Part shown: positions 26,196 through 39,428 of the stretch, in pieces
How positions within the stretch are numbered: the first letter of the stretch is position 1
How the letters are laid out: each line of letters begins with the position of its first letter
Origin: Cordia subcordata
Taxonomy: Eukaryota; Streptophyta; Magnoliopsida; Boraginales; Cordiaceae
Direction of reading: 5' to 3'
Assembly: GCA_028554755.1 (NCBI GenBank)
Contig: JAPTOF010000020.1
Location: 6,887,001 to 6,951,000, forward strand
DNA length: 64,000 nucleotides
Position numbers and translations under genes: made by a program
The notes under the pieces: model-generated
What the model saw: only the letters and a program-made list of their open reading frames with translations
Databases searched by the model: none
What the model was told of the DNA's origin: nothing

Positions 26196-27373
26196 ATGAT
26201 AGCCCAAAAGCATAACTTAATTTTGGTCAACAATTATTTCCACTAAGTAAGGTTGTTATATATTTGTATGGCAAGTTATTAGTAGTAGAGGTTTTTACAA
26301 TAAAGGTTGAAATTTGGGGTCAATAGGTTTGAAGTTATTAGTAACAGAAAAACAAGAACATGAAGTTTTTTTTTTTTTCTCCTCTTATTTTCTCTTCTCA
26401 AATACTAAATTGCTAATGGTATTATTTCTTAGTACTTTTAAGGAGTAGATTGAAATTTTATTAGCCATTCTAAGCAGGTCTTAGTACTTTCAAGGTTTCC
26501 TAGTACTTGCATAGTATATTTTATATATTAAATAAAAATAAAAATTAAAAGTAAAGTTAAAAATTAAAAAATTAAAAACTAACAAATTAAAAAGATTAAA
26601 AGTTAGAAAATTAAAAAATTAAAAAAATTAGGAAATACATAAGTATAATTCTAGAGAGCCTATGTAAGGTTCTAGCAATTTTGGAGTGCCACATCATCAC
26701 TGCCTTTTTTCATGCATTTAGGGTGCCTTATGAGTATTTGCATGATATATATTAAAGTTTTTTTATTTTCATCCTAATATATTAGCTCTTGTATAGTACA
26801 TTTTATTTATTAAATAAAAAATAAAATTAAAAGTAAAATTAAGATTAAAATTAAAATTAAAAAACTAACAAATTAAAACATTGAAAATTAAATAATTTAG
26901 AACTAAAAAAATAGGAAATAAAAGTAAAAAATAAAAATTCCAAATTAAAGAATTAAATATCAAATTAAAATTAAAAGTTAGAAATTAAAAATTTTCAATT
27001 TTTTCACCAAATAATTAAAAAAATTGTATAACTATAAAATTGACTTCAACATTCTTAAATAGCATTAGAAGATTTCGACCACAATGTAACACTAAAATGG
27101 CCATTAATTAATTGTCAATTACTTAATGATTAAAATAAGTTTACTTGTGAAATTTAAAAAAATATAAAAGCTTATAAATACATTTGGCTTGTGAAATTTA
27201 TTTATTTTTTTTAAAAAAGTTTATAAATATATTTGGCGTTTGATAAAAAAAAATTACCATACAAAGCACAAAGTACAATCGCATTAGTTATATCACTATA
27301 GCATTACGATTTAGTGATCCTAAAAGATCTTCTCCTCCCATCACCTTTCCTCCCCTTTGCTCATTTCAATTTA
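26196..27373. other. Very AT-rich spacer with AAATTAAAA-type low-complexity repeats
   Basis: Two direct copies of a low-complexity module (ATTTTATATATTAAATAAAA and ATTTTATTTATTAAATAAAA) begin near 26518 and 26802. Each is followed by a long run of AAAATTAAAAATTAAA variants. A tandem pair based on TTTATAAATA(C/T)ATTTGGC is at about 27170-27240. No gene seen. Confidence 0.6.
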
Positions 27374-27482
27374 GAGGGTGTTTGGCTTTGCTTATTTTAT
27401 AAGCACCTAGAAAAAATACCTTTTCATATGCTTTTTACTATTTAGGTATTTATAAGCACCAAATAAGCAAAGTCAAACACCC
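27374..27482. mobile_element. MITE-like element (GAGGGTGTTTGGC ends)
   Basis: About 109 bp. GGGTGTTTGGCTTTGCTTAT on the left pairs with ATAAGCAAAGTCAAACACCC on the right. Related by its ends to the element at 9121. Confidence 0.8.
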
Positions 27483-27487
27483 TGTTA

Positions 27488-27604
27488 GACCTATTTGGCT
27501 CTACTTATTTTGGGACTTTTAAGTCCCAACAGTAAAAAGTTACTCTCACATAGCTTTTTATTGTTGGGGCTTATATACTCCAAATAAGCAGAGTCAAATA
27601 GGCT
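27488..27604. mobile_element. MITE-like element (CCTATTTGGCTC ends)
   Basis: About 117 bp. CCTATTTGGCTCTACTTATT pairs with AATAAGCAGAGTCAAATAGG, and an inner palindrome surrounds GGGACTTTTAAGTCCC. It lies five bases from the previous element but has a different interior, so these are two separate insertions or an abutting pair. Confidence 0.8.
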
Positions 27605-30060
27605 CTTAAGTTGATTATTCTCGCGAATAGTATGGTTGTTCTTTTGTGGCTAATGGAAAATGAAGTTTAGAATAATTTTGAAATTTTAGAGAACACTGTG
27701 TGCTATTTTCTGAATCATAGGAGTCTTATGTGATGAATATTACTTTATTAAAATAAAATTGAAAAACATGCCCATCAACAGCTCAAATTTCCCAATCTAT
27801 ATAAACGGTAGGATACATAAAACCATGGCGTTAACTAGACATTAACGCATAATCCACTAGCCTAATTGACAACGTAAAAAAAAAGTTCGGTTTACAAGTA
27901 TAAATTATTCTGTTGAAGTGAAACATGGGGGGGGGGGGGGGGAATTCAAGTTGACATAAGAAAACATCAACCTGTACAATGTGAATAACGTTGTTTTGTG
28001 AACCTTATGGTCTAACACCTTTTAAGGACACTAACTTGTAATTTCTGTTATCAATCCTGCCCGTCTACTTCGTGGAAAGGAAGTGGTACTGTCTTCACAG
28101 CTCTGAATTTGCCAGCATTGTTTAGATGCTCGTTTTCCAACCTGTACAATAAATAGCAGCTTTTTTCAATAAAATGTCCCGTTTGCATAAAGAAGGTGAA
28201 GTTCAGGTGATATAAACTAATAGTGATTATAGCTGTAAACGGTTGTATAAAAGCAATGGAATATAGAAAGCTAGTCATACCTGTAAAAATTCCACTGTCC
28301 TCTTCTAACAATTTCAAGGGCTGCTAAAATTAGCCCTGTTACTCTTCCATCCACTCCGCTAAATTGATAGTGCAAAACTGTTTGTAACCAAGCTAACCGA
28401 AGAATAAGATTTAAACCCTGCAATAAGAACCAAAATTTTGTTCAAGGACCAACTGTAGAGTTGAAATCTCAATTTCCTAAATATATCCTAAAGTGAAATC
28501 GACTCTTCCACGAACCCCCTGCACATTGTGAGAGTTTCGTGTGCCAGACTGTATATCGTGTCAAGACCTCATATCTTGTTGATCAGTATTTGTGTGTTTA
28601 GCATGTTCAACAACTTCTTAGGATGGTTTTCACTTGAATTTTGCTCAAGAAGTGACTTTGTGGTCAATGGTGACCTTTTAATAGCTAGAAAGGAGACGCA
28701 GCATGTACCATGGAGACATAGTAAATGAACTTTCGACGAAGCATTAACTCATCCCTTAACCAAGGATTCTTGGAATTAAACTGGAGCAAGCCCCAGTCCT
28801 TTACAAAGTCCCAGTACAATTGATAGAGCGTGGCAGTGCTTGACACCACCACAAATAGGCAGAGCCATGCCATTGTCCTATCTTTCTCATATGCCACTTT
28901 GGCTCCTGCAGCCAACATTGCAGAGACATATTTCCCCAGATTGATCAGGTGGCTTTTGTGCCCTTCATCAAACCATCTTCGAGCACACTGCAAAGCACAC
29001 GCATCAAGGTTTTGGTGAGGCGTGATCCACCTAGCCTAAAATGCTTAATCTCATGATGATAGTAAATAAAACCAATATGGGACGAGATGTCACAATAATG
29101 GCAAACGCTATTTTGAGTTGGGAGACAAAAATGTTAGACCTGCATAGCCCTCCAGTAATATGGAAGGAAGGAGACTGCATAGGCAAGGTCCCTATAATTT
29201 TTGTTCCTATTGCAATATCCATAGTCCTGAGTTTTGTAACTCCCAGTTATATAGTAGCACGCGAGAATCTCTAGGTGTCTGAGCAGTGGCACCTGTTAGA
29301 CAAAAATTTTGCCTTGTCAATCTATGTGAAAATCTATTGCTTAATCATCTTACAATAAATTGCAACTACTAATTTGGCTGCAAGAAGTGACTTTTACCTG
29401 GCTGCAAAGTTGATCAGCCATGAAAAAATCCAGCATGACAACTTTGTAAAGAGGTGATAGGATGATATTCCTTAGTACGGAAAGGAAACGGTAACGGCTG
29501 GATTTGTAAATGGTGTTGAAGGGACAAACCAGAAGTATCAGAAAGCCCTGAAAAACACATCAATTCTTTCCTCAGATATGCAAGAAAAGAATATCTATAC
29601 ACATTAAATATTCATAGTACTAATCTTTCTATATGGTATAGATTAACAAGCAAATGATCGACAAATTACCAATAACACCAGGCCTGGAATTGCCTGAACT
29701 TGGGAATAAGTATACTCCTTTGCCACAAGCGATAGATGAACAAACAGAACGCCCACTACTGCCGTCATTGACGTGGCACAGATCAAGAAAACATCCCTAT
29801 ACTTGAGTTCCTTCTTCGGGCTTAGTTCAAAGATGAAGCTATGATTTATACGCGTCTTCCTCCAAGCGAAAATGTTGCACCCGTACAGAAACAAGTGTAG
29901 AAAGAACAGGCTGAACATGCTGCAACATTTTTAAATGTTGGTTACATTAGTGATCTTATTAGAAAAAACGCTAAATAGCCATGCATTGAGAAGGATCAAT
30001 TATTAAAATGGACCACTTGCCTAAGAACAGGGTAGACAGTTCCCATATAAATTGCATTTG
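27605..30060. repeat. Tandem segmental duplication, right copy (PHO1 3' part)
   Basis: The intact partner of 19815-21128. It includes the 3' flank of the phosphate exporter gene, a run of G at 27928-27943, and exons 13 back to the edge of exon 7. Confidence 0.88.
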
Positions 30061-33000
30061 ATCGAGGTCCATACATCCCTGTATAATGAGCCATCATTAT
30101 GTAGCCAACAAGAAGCGCAAGGAAACAACCAGCAAAGAGCCCTGATTTATCAAAACACGCGAACAAGGTTAGTTCAAGCGTTTGGTGTTCCTGAATCCCA
30201 ATTAATTTGATGCTATGTTAAATCCGTTAAGTACAATAAATAAATACAACGAATCCCTCTTGAATAACGAGTCATCAACAGCAGGAACAACGAAAACAAT
30301 AACGACAAACAGTATTAGTACTAAAGTTTTCCCAGGGCTAAACAAGGTGCAAATCTTGCATTTATTTATTTACTCGTGCTTAAACATATCAGCAAGGAAC
30401 ATGAGTGTGAGAAATCAGGGAACAGGATACTAGGAAATGCAGATCAATAGTGTAGCCTCTTGCTTCAGATTGCTATTGCATTTAGCATTTCAATTGTTAT
30501 ATGGTCAAATAATCCATGATAATAATCAAAATCAGCTTAATGATATTATGTTATTAATTCTGTTTTGCATTACATTGTCTGTCAGTCGATATGTGATCAG
30601 ACCAGTGTGTCCTAGACCATATGCTTTCGCGGGTTAAGATCAAGAGCATGTCTGAATTGGCCTTTTCCACAGAAAAACACTCTTTTTAAAAAAAATAATA
30701 TTTTTTTTGCAATAATTATTTAGATTAGATTTCAAAAAGAGCTAAAACAATGGAAAAAAAAAACTCAATTTCAACTTTTTCTAGAGCCAAAATTTTAGTT
30801 TCTCAAAAAGCACTTTTTCAAAAGTTTAAGAAAAAAAAAAAGCTCTTTTGAGAAAAGCTAATCCAGACAAGCCCCAAAGTTCAATCTATTACATCGGTTC
30901 TCTGTCGTGTTTGTGTCTTAATTATAATGGCTTAGGTTCACTAGATTTAAATATTCCGGATCAGCAGATTAAACTCAATAAAAGCTAGTAATTAAGCCTG
31001 AATCATTATTATTTGGATATAAGTGTATTGTTATTTCACCTTACTGAAATAACATTGTAAGTGAATCCAAATCCAAATTTCTTACTGACACAATAGGGTT
31101 GTACAAATTGGAAAAACTAATAGCTTGTTTGGAATAGTCTTATATTAAATTTGAAATCTGATAAGTATCATATTTGATAAGTATCTTATAAGAAATAAGT
31201 CTCTATACAATAAGATTATTTGGTTTGTAAGCTGAAATGCTGTTATGAGTTACTTTGATAATAATGTTATTAATTTTGAGTCATGGTATTTTAATTTTAT
31301 AATTAAATAATAAATTATAAATTATAAATATTAATTAAATTTTATTTTTTTTAAAAAATTTAAATTTTTGAAATTTTAATTTTAAACATTTTTTATTTTT
31401 TAATTTTTTTAGTTTTTAAATTTTTTATTTTAATATTTAATATTTTATTTTTTTTAATTTTAAATTTTTATTGTAATTTTAAATTTTAAATTTTCTTTAA
31501 TTTTTTAATTATAAATTTTTATATTTTAAAATTTTTGTTTTTAATTATTTTCTAACTGATAAGATATAAGTAACCTAAACCTAATTTATTTTTTATAACT
31601 ATAAATAAGACATCTTATGAAAAGTATCTTATAAGTGTCTTATAATAAGCTAATAACAAATAATCTTTTTCATATAAGTTATCAAATAACATAAGTGATT
31701 TGAAATAAAATCCAAACAAACACAGCATAAGAGGAGTGGCTTAGCCCTTTTAATATTTGAGAGTTTCTTTAGATGATCTACTGGCCTTTCTTTCATCCAC
31801 GTCAGGAAATGGATCCTTCTCGGACCATTTATGCAAGGATTAGTGGGTGATTCAAGTCCTAGCTGGTTGCCTAGTGGGCTCTTTGTCTTTTGTAATCTTT
31901 ATTTCTTCTTTTGTTTCCATATGGTCAACAAATGAACAATAGCGGTTAAAATAACTCAGCACTACAAAGGTGAAATAAAAAAGAAGCCAATAATGCACGT
32001 CATTTTAACTTAATCTTTTTGTACTTCCAATAATTGAAGTTGAAGTTGAAGTTGATTTTGAGGGAAAGAAAAACTCACCAATGAAAAAGGTCACAGCGTG
32101 TGAGTCTTTACGCTGGGTGGGTTTGAGGTATTTCATGGCCATTCTTTTATCATCTTCAGCAAAGTGTTTGATAAAAATCTCCTCAACCGCATCAGCCAAC
32201 TTAACAACCTGTCAATACTGGAACCTATCAGAAGTTTAACCAGTACACAGTTGTTGCATTCTAGCATAGATGGAGCTGGTCTATGGTATAGGGACATGTT
32301 CAAATTGATTTTATTTCTTTAAAAAACATTTTTTTTCTAAAAAAAATACAATTTTTTCACGTATTTGGCTTGATTTTTCAAAAAAACTGAAACTCTATTA
32401 AAAGAAAATATTCAAATATGATTTTTTTTGAAGTAAAAAAATTTTAACTTCTCCAATTTTTTTTTTTCAAAAATTATTAAAAGAATGCTTCTAAAAAAAA
32501 TCCAATCCAAACAAACCCTAAAGGGTCATTTGACTCCCTGGCATTTGACAAATGCGCTCTTACTGTGACTAGTATAGTCGTGTTGTTCTGCTTTGTCACT
32601 TAGAAGATGTGAAATAACCTTTGCCTTTATTAGCATGTTATTGAAATTAATTTATTTTCATGAGTACATGACTAGCCTTAGATTTACTGACGATTTCCCT
32701 TATCAACTGCGATTGACATTGTGGAAATGGTATTTTCTATTTTATAAAAAATTTAAAAATAACCCATATTAGTGGACTTTCTTAAATAAAAATTTTGGTT
32801 TCGTGACTGATTCTAATAGAGTGTGAGACAAGCATATCTTTGCTTCTTACACGCAAATCTGAGACCATTGCTTATGTGGAAAAGCACTTCTCTAACTTGA
32901 TGTCCACTTGACAATATCCAAGAATAATCTAAGATGGGGAATCTAGTATGACACCCTATGGCCAATCGTCTTCCAATTCACTGGAGCATGGTCCATCATA

Positions 33001-35437
33001 TATATAGTTTTTTTCATGGTCACTACATATTTAACCTATGGCCTAGACATAGATAGTGCAATATAAGGGTAGTTGAGATTACAGGTTTTTGAGTTTATTT
33101 GGTTTTATTTATTTTGTAACTTATAAGTTAAGTTTTTAAAAGAAAATATATTTTTATATATTTTTTACTATTTATAATTTATTAAGTCCGAACAAACATG
33201 CTGATAATAAAACTTGTTCAATTACACATGTATTTCGTATGTACTTTTAGTTTAAAAAATCAATTGACACCTATTAAGAAAAATCATTATTTATGTAACG
33301 TGAGATTATGTGTTATAATTTCTACCCAAAAAAGAAAAAAGAAATACTAACAAATGGTCTGTGAGCCTAGTGATTTACCTTGTCTGAGCTATTAAAGTAG
33401 GAGCTTTCCACCACTCTTAGATAAATTGGGAGAACTTGTTTGTTGGTAACCTGGCAAAATTTTTCATAAAGTGGTCAAGACTAAAGAAAAGGAACCCATC
33501 ACTAAGGTGCTGCAATAACTAAAAGTTGCTTTCTAACTTACTTTGTCGAATTTCTTCAAGATCTTTACAAAAGCAAGCAAGTTCAAGTTCCTGAAAAATC
33601 AAACACAAAGATTGTTGTGATCTTTCCATTAACTTGAGAATGGAACATGTATGACTGACCCCTAATTTTCTTTTGAATAAATAGTTATGTTTAAGGTACT
33701 TTTAGTATGGAAAGTTAACTAGTCCCTATTAGAAACAACAAAAGTTATTAGTTTATGAGTGTTAAATTGTCTATTATAACTTCCACTAGATAACAATTTT
33801 GGAGCCGCCTCTGTTAAAGTTTATCAACTTATTTAAAAGTTTAAATTTGTAGAAAAATAGTGGTGCATTTATTAATTCTGTTAACATGCCCTTTTCGCAT
33901 ACAAACGTAATTTGTTTAGAACCCTGTATATGGACAGTTTTAATGTTTTTAAATAGGTGGTTGCAAGTTTTTCAACCTGTGAGGCCGTTTGATTTCTAAC
34001 CTCTGGTACTATGTTAAACTTTTGCATAATCTAAAAGATTAAGCTTGTAGAAAAGATATTGGTGTATTTATTAATCGTATTAACGATCCCTGTACCTGCA
34101 TATCTTACCTGTAAGTTTTGAGGTAACTTAATCCCTTGTAGAGCTCAATGAAAGCTCCCCTGATCATTTTTTCTGCATGGCGAAGCTTTGTTTTGTTGAT
34201 ATGCAGCTTACTTCCTTCTGGACCACATTTCCTGGAGGATTGACTGACCACATCATCCCAAAGTAAATAAGTGATAGCTGAGAATGTGCGGGTTGGATTT
34301 GTAATAGGAATGTGAATCTTTAAACTCTTCCCATTGTAGCTGACAACCCGACCCGAAAGGCTCCTTAATCTGCTGTCCTCCCTTTTCATCATTCTCACTG
34401 ATTTTCCTGGTTCACCTGATGCTGGAGATTCTGTTGATTTTTCATCGTTTTTTTCGATATCGTCTGCTGCAATATCCTGCCCCTGCTCTTGCTCTGTCCT
34501 GCCCCTGACAGACTCTTCATCTGTGCCAAAATGAAGCAATAGATTCGTATTTAACAATAGCAGTCCTGGAAATTCATCACTTAACTTGTGTCAAAAGACA
34601 TCAAACTAATTAAGCGACGTACAGTCTTTAACAGTTTAAACTTTTAGATCGAGTAATCACTTGGGTTTCGGTTTTGGTTTTTTTTCTAACTCTCCGGAGC
34701 TAGTAAAAGGAAACAAAAAACTATCTACGGAGAAAGAAAAATTGCATAGTCATAAAAATGAGAACTTCAGAAACAACTTGAGCACATATGTTCATACCGC
34801 ATGAAATGGTGCCTAATATTGAGTCATCTTCCTTTGAGTCCTGAGAAGAAGCTCCTTTTCCGTGCTGATTCCTCAATGCAGTCTTGAGCTCAATGAGAAT
34901 CTCCAATTGTTTCTTCAGGGAGTCTCCTCTCTCAAGAAACTCTTTCTCTTTTGTCCTGTAAAATTGGTTCACCTTGTTGAGTTGGAGGTCCAGACACGCG
35001 AAAAATTCGCGTGCTGCCTCAGTGTCCGCAAATTGCTCCAGCAATTCTGTCTGGTACAGGTCTGCGATGCTAGCAGATGGTGCCAGTTTCTTATGAACCT
35101 GACCGAAAAATCAGATGCAATATCAGATTCTGCGTATACAAGCGTAGATGTACATTAATGTCGATACATATACGCGAAACGAATACATATATAGGAGGGA
35201 GAAAGGAAGTACATGTATGACGCCTTGCTCGCGAGGCTGATGACAGAACAAGGAGAAGTTCTTGAGAGAACCAAAGAGAGTGTTGGATAAAGAATTTGCT
35301 TGTTGCTTTTTCCCAATGTTGTCATTGTTAAGGAGATTGATTTTCTTAACATCCTTCTTAAGTTTCCAATAATCCACAAAGGCTTCTTTCCACTCAGGGA
35401 TGAGCTGCCCTTCAAACTGCTTAGAAAACTTCACCAT
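28051..35437 (-). CDS. PHO1;H1: Phosphate exporter PHO1 family, PHO1;H1 type (SPX-EXS protein)
   Basis: Thirteen exons on the minus strand: 35213-35437, 34798-35098, 34109-34520, 33542-33590, 33379-33450, 32079-32208, 30021-30141, 29670-29919, 29398-29547, 29140-29292, 28709-28987, 28281-28417, 28051-28141. All phases join, giving 789 residues with one stop, a normal length for the family. It starts [20 protein letters not shown], an SPX domain (about 1-330) whose lysine-rich KLKKDVKK helix binds inositol polyphosphates. Membrane segments begin near residue 393. The EXS domain (about 570-775) includes [23 protein letters not shown] and [20 protein letters not shown]. The HEVDGQD ending and exon sequences fit Arabidopsis PHO1;H1 better than PHO1, judged from memory. 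The family exports phosphate to the xylem; that role is inferred here. All introns are GT-AG except intron 7, which is GC-AG. Introns 5 and 6 carry MITE-like elements. A broken partial copy lies at 20400-21128. Confidence 0.95.
30645..30876. mobile_element. MITE-like element in PHO1;H1 intron 6
   Basis: About 232 bp with ends CATGTCTGAATTGGCCTTTT and AAAAGCTAATCCAGACAAGC, which pair imperfectly. The interior is T-rich then A-rich with an AATAATTATTTAGATT phrase shared with the elements at 32291, 43180 and 45053. Non-coding. Confidence 0.7.
31122..31728. mobile_element. MITE-like fold-back in PHO1;H1 intron 6
   Basis: About 607 bp. AGCTTGTTTGGAATAGTCTT at the left faces AATCCAAACAAACACAGCAT at the right. 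Both flanks contain TATCTTATAAG phrases like those of the element at 10777. The middle is an A/T-only stretch of about 250 bases. Confidence 0.65.
32291..32520. mobile_element. MITE-like element in PHO1;H1 intron 5
   Basis: About 230 bp with ends GGGACATGTTCAAATTGATT and AATCCAATCCAAACAAACCC. Same family as 30645, 43180 and 45053. Confidence 0.7.
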
Positions 35438-35509
35438 TTCCTTCTTTGTTTTTTTCTTTCTAATTCTTGTTCTGGATTTTTCACACAAGAGTAATGAAAT
35501 GATGCAAGT

Positions 35510-35517
35510 CTATATAG
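35510..35517 (-). promoter_or_regulatory. TATA box of PHO1;H1
   Basis: CTATATAG lies 73 bases upstream of the start codon at 35437 on the minus strand, in an otherwise TATA-free stretch. It would place the transcript start near 35480. I looked for a P1BS site (GNATATNC) in the next 2 kb and did not see one. Confidence 0.5.
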
Positions 35518-35520
35518 TTT

Positions 35521-37125
35521 AATTGATGTCTCTTGGCTTGTGACTTGCAAAGCTGAGTGGTTATGGAGGCCTAAGGGGACACTTTTATACCTAGAGGAGA
35601 AAAGGAATTTTATGATTGATGTGCTCTTTCTGTGCTCGACAGCACATTCTATAATATCCGATGCACCCTATGTTATCCAGTATATGCTCTTTCCACTTGG
35701 AGGTGAAATTGATTCTGTTCCCCGGAAAATTACCAAAGCCCCGCCGGACGTGAGTGGCTCTGATCAGCCAAGCACGGTGGTTTAGACGGGGTTCTACGGA
35801 AAAAGTTGGGAATCTCAAGTGGAGGGAGAGTGGGACATGGCCACCTATTTGAACTAATAGGAAAACATGGTTCCTTTGGAGAGGCATATGTTCCAGGAGT
35901 AATACACTGATGTTTTAGAATAATTTTAAAAAATTTACACGTGCATCATTCTATGTCACCTGATTGCTATTTTGCCGCTTTTTATATGGTAAGAATTTTG
36001 ATTCTATAAAAGCCTTCAAGTATAACACATAAAACTGTTACTATAAAAAAAGAGGTAAAACGTTATTTTAAATAGTATCATAAAAAGTTTTTCAGATTAT
36101 GTTTTGTAGACCGTCTTTCTACTTTTGCATGGGGCATGCATGGTGACAAGGGCAAAATAAGAATTTCAGAAGTGATTCCCTGTTGGCAATAAGTCAAAAC
36201 TATTCATATGTAATTGAAGTTAATTGGCTAAATCATGATTTGCATTTACACTAAACTTGCCTCTAATTAGACCAGCCTGATTTCCACTATATTGAGGATA
36301 ACCAAACATTTGGAAGTATATGTTATCTCCTTCCCACTTGCACTAAGAAATTATATAATTTTTGTTTTTTTGTACAAGTAGATAGAGATTAATATATGAT
36401 GTAATTAGCTCTAAAATCCAACCAATGTGCCACACATATCATGCACGTCCACGAAATCAATCCTTCTGACTGTTTAATTGTGGAGTCAAATGTTAAGGTT
36501 ACGTTGACCATCTGTTGACGCCAACATTCCAAAAGGGTTTATTATCATCACGCAAATTCTTTTCCCTCTCTGATCACTGCCTTTATGTATTGTGAATGTT
36601 GTAAAACTTTGAATCCAAAACTAAGAATACGGGTAAGGATTCTTTGATTTATTTCGGAACACATCAAAGGTAATCCTATTACAGAAATAGTTTCAAGTAC
36701 ACCCGTTACAATCTTCATTGTGCAATAATCAATTCGGTCCCGAGATAAATAATAACCAATTACACCAAAAGATGCTGCAGCAACTTATACTAATTAGAAT
36801 GAAAAGAGATTGAGTCAAGTCACCTTAGACATGGTAGTGTCAAGTAAATTAAAGGCACCTTGATGTTCAAGTCACGGGTCAAAGAAAATATGATTGGCCA
36901 CCCTTAATCCATATGGCACATATGTTTATTTATTCAAGATGAGCCTAGAATCTAATAATTCCAGGATGTTTATGGATGCTCTACTAGTATACTTGTAGGC
37001 GCGAGGGAGAAAGTTCTCAAGTTCTATTCCCTTTTGTACTACTCCCACCACGCGGCCAATTTGTGATCAGCATGATATCATCCACTTGAGCAGCAAAATT
37101 CCGAATCCATAACAATGTTTTTGTT

Positions 37126-37176
<51 letters not shown>

Positions 37177-37799
37177 TATTGAGAAGGGTAGCAATTACAT
37201 CAATGATGTTTACAAATGAGGAAATTTGAAAGCGCCACCTTCTTTGGCCGACTCAAAGATACGCTCTTGTCCTAATCTGCTCTCTCCCTCACATAAAACT
37301 TGTATTTGACACTTAAAGAAGAATAAGAACATATGCATTCAGAATCATTTTTTTTTTCTAATTTCGAGAGTGAATAGAGTTATAAGTTGATCTATTCAAG
37401 GGGATCGAATTGCTACGTGAAACATAATATGCTCCGTTGACATTGACTTGAGTCCTTTTGCCGAGGAGCAACTAGTGTGTTGACACATATGCATCACATA
37501 TGAAGAATAAATTATCCTCCACGCAAATGAAAATTGGTTAGCATTTCAGTTAATGGGTATAGGGATAACCGCTAAGCTTTTTTAAGGAGCAAGAAGGTAT
37601 AAACCAGCATATTTCTTGAAGTAGTTTATGGTCACATCTAGAAGGGTGGCTCAAATTTGAACACTGCAATAGTTTGGCATGTATTCTCGGTACCCTAAAG
37701 TCGGTCTAATCATTTCTGAATCTAACGGATTGTGAGAGTTTCATGCACTTGGCTACTTTTTATCTATTGTTAATGCATAGATCGAAAAAGAAATGGAAT
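35521..37799. other. Upstream region of PHO1;H1, no gene seen
   Basis: Presumed promoter and spacer. It holds a (CT)n microsatellite at about 37131-37176 and a TTGACC/TTGACG pair near 36505-36521 that resembles W-box cores. Open frames at 35540-35785 (+) and 35591-35887 (-) overlap on opposite strands, and neither shows a domain. Confidence 0.5.
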
Positions 37800-38485
37800 A
37801 TGAGGTTGTTTACTTATAAAAAATTAAAATTTTTTTCTAGAAAGATTTTTTTTATTGAAAACAGAAAACAAAATATCATATTTGCGGAGAAAAGTTTTAT
37901 GAAATGAAAACTGAAAACAGTTTTCCAAAGTTTCCAAATTACAGGAGAGTAGTAGAAAACTCTCGGTTGTTTTTCAAAGTTTTCTTCGATAAATTTGGAG
38001 TCTTTCTGAACAAATTTTCATTTCAAAAACACAATTAAAAATTCTCCTTATTGTTTTATTCTTTGTTTCTTTATTAATTTTTTTCTCTTTTAACTTCATC
38101 TAATTTTTAATTTTAACTCTTATCCATCTCAACACACAATAAGAGAAGAATGGTGATAAATTTAATAATAACAACACATAACCTAGAATATAAATATATA
38201 CACACACAAATTCTTTTAAACTTGGAAATAATTCTAATTTTTTTCAGTGTCTAAATTTTTTCAATGTATTTTCTAGTCTTATAAAAGAGAAAATATTTGA
38301 AAGATATTAATAATTCATCAATTCATTATTCAGTTTTATAGTGGATAAGATTGTCTTTCATTTTCAGTTAGTAAATACATTTGCTACTATTTTCTTAATT
38401 ATTTGTAGAAAACAAGAATTTCAATTTTCAGAAAATTAAAGTTAGAAAATAGAAAATGTTTTTTCTGGAAATAAACATAGCCAAG
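37800..38485. repeat. Degenerate fold-back element
   Basis: TGAGGTTGTTTACTTATAAA at the left and TTCTGGAAATAAACATAGCC at the right are diverged inverted ends. GAAAACAGAAAAC-type phrases on one side face TTTTCTATTTTCTAAC-type complements on the other. Non-coding and AT-rich. Confidence 0.5.
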
Positions 38486-39381
38486 TTTTGAAAGAGTGAA
38501 ATTTTCTGAATTTCCTCCAGATGAATTGATTCTGATCAAGTTTGGAGGTTAGAAGCCCACAGGAGCCACCTGGAATCAAAATATGAAGTGGTCACTTGGT
38601 AAACCAAACTATATCAATAGGAACAAAATCTGATACATTGTAAAAGAAAATTTAACATTTGGAATTTGAGAATCATTTGTTTGGTAATGTAAAATTACGA
38701 GGAGAACAAAAGATACCAATGAGGCCACGAGATCCAAGGCTTTTTGTCCATGGAACCAATGACAGGCCGTAGAAAATCATGGTCTGAGTAGGATGCATAT
38801 TTGTAGGTGCGCACTCGTAAGCCACTCCACCTTTTCAACCTCACTTTTTTTCTTTTCTTTTTTACTTTATTTAAAAAAATACCGAAGGTCAATAATATAA
38901 TACTAGTACCTGTGTAAATTAATCACAGAACCTCTAACACTCAAGACAAGGAATATTTGCTCTCTACAACCAAGATATCCCATGTACACAGCCTCTCGTC
39001 CCATATTTTTACACGTCGCAGACAAGATCTTGTCCTTAACTTGCCTATTATGTTCTTTCATTATAAATATTACTTGATCATTAATTAAATTGGAGCATTT
39101 GTTATAATGTACTACTATACCATGCAAGTTATAATCTTGGGGTGAACTAATGAATCTTACTTAGAATTCGTTCTTCTTTGTTAAAAGAGAGAAAAAGAAG
39201 AAAAAGAAAATGAGGATATATTTTTGACCTTTTGGCCAAAAGATAGTGATACATGGTAACGCTTTAAAGTGATAGGTTTCAATGATAAAAATAAGAGAGA
39301 ACAGTTAAGTGATGTCTAATCACAAGAACCATATCTATGCATAATTTGCAGAATTTTAATTGGTGTCGGAACATTCCTTGT

Positions 39382-39428
<47 letters not shown>

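Noticed and set aside
35540..35887. Overlapping open frames just upstream of PHO1;H1
   Set aside because: Opposite strands overlap over most of their length, neither has recognisable content, and the region fits a promoter.
36480..36540. P1BS or other phosphate-response site upstream of PHO1;H1
   Set aside because: No GNATATNC match seen in about 2 kb upstream; near misses lack the first G or last C. Only TTGAC cores were found.
38695..39127. Two minus-strand open frames
   Set aside because: Unrecognised, low-complexity basic start, no splice continuation that preserves a domain.
39388..39425. AT runs as CRISPR-like or regulatory arrays (also 18820-18879, 40464-40509)
   Set aside because: Plain dinucleotide microsatellites with no spacers, in a plant nuclear context.
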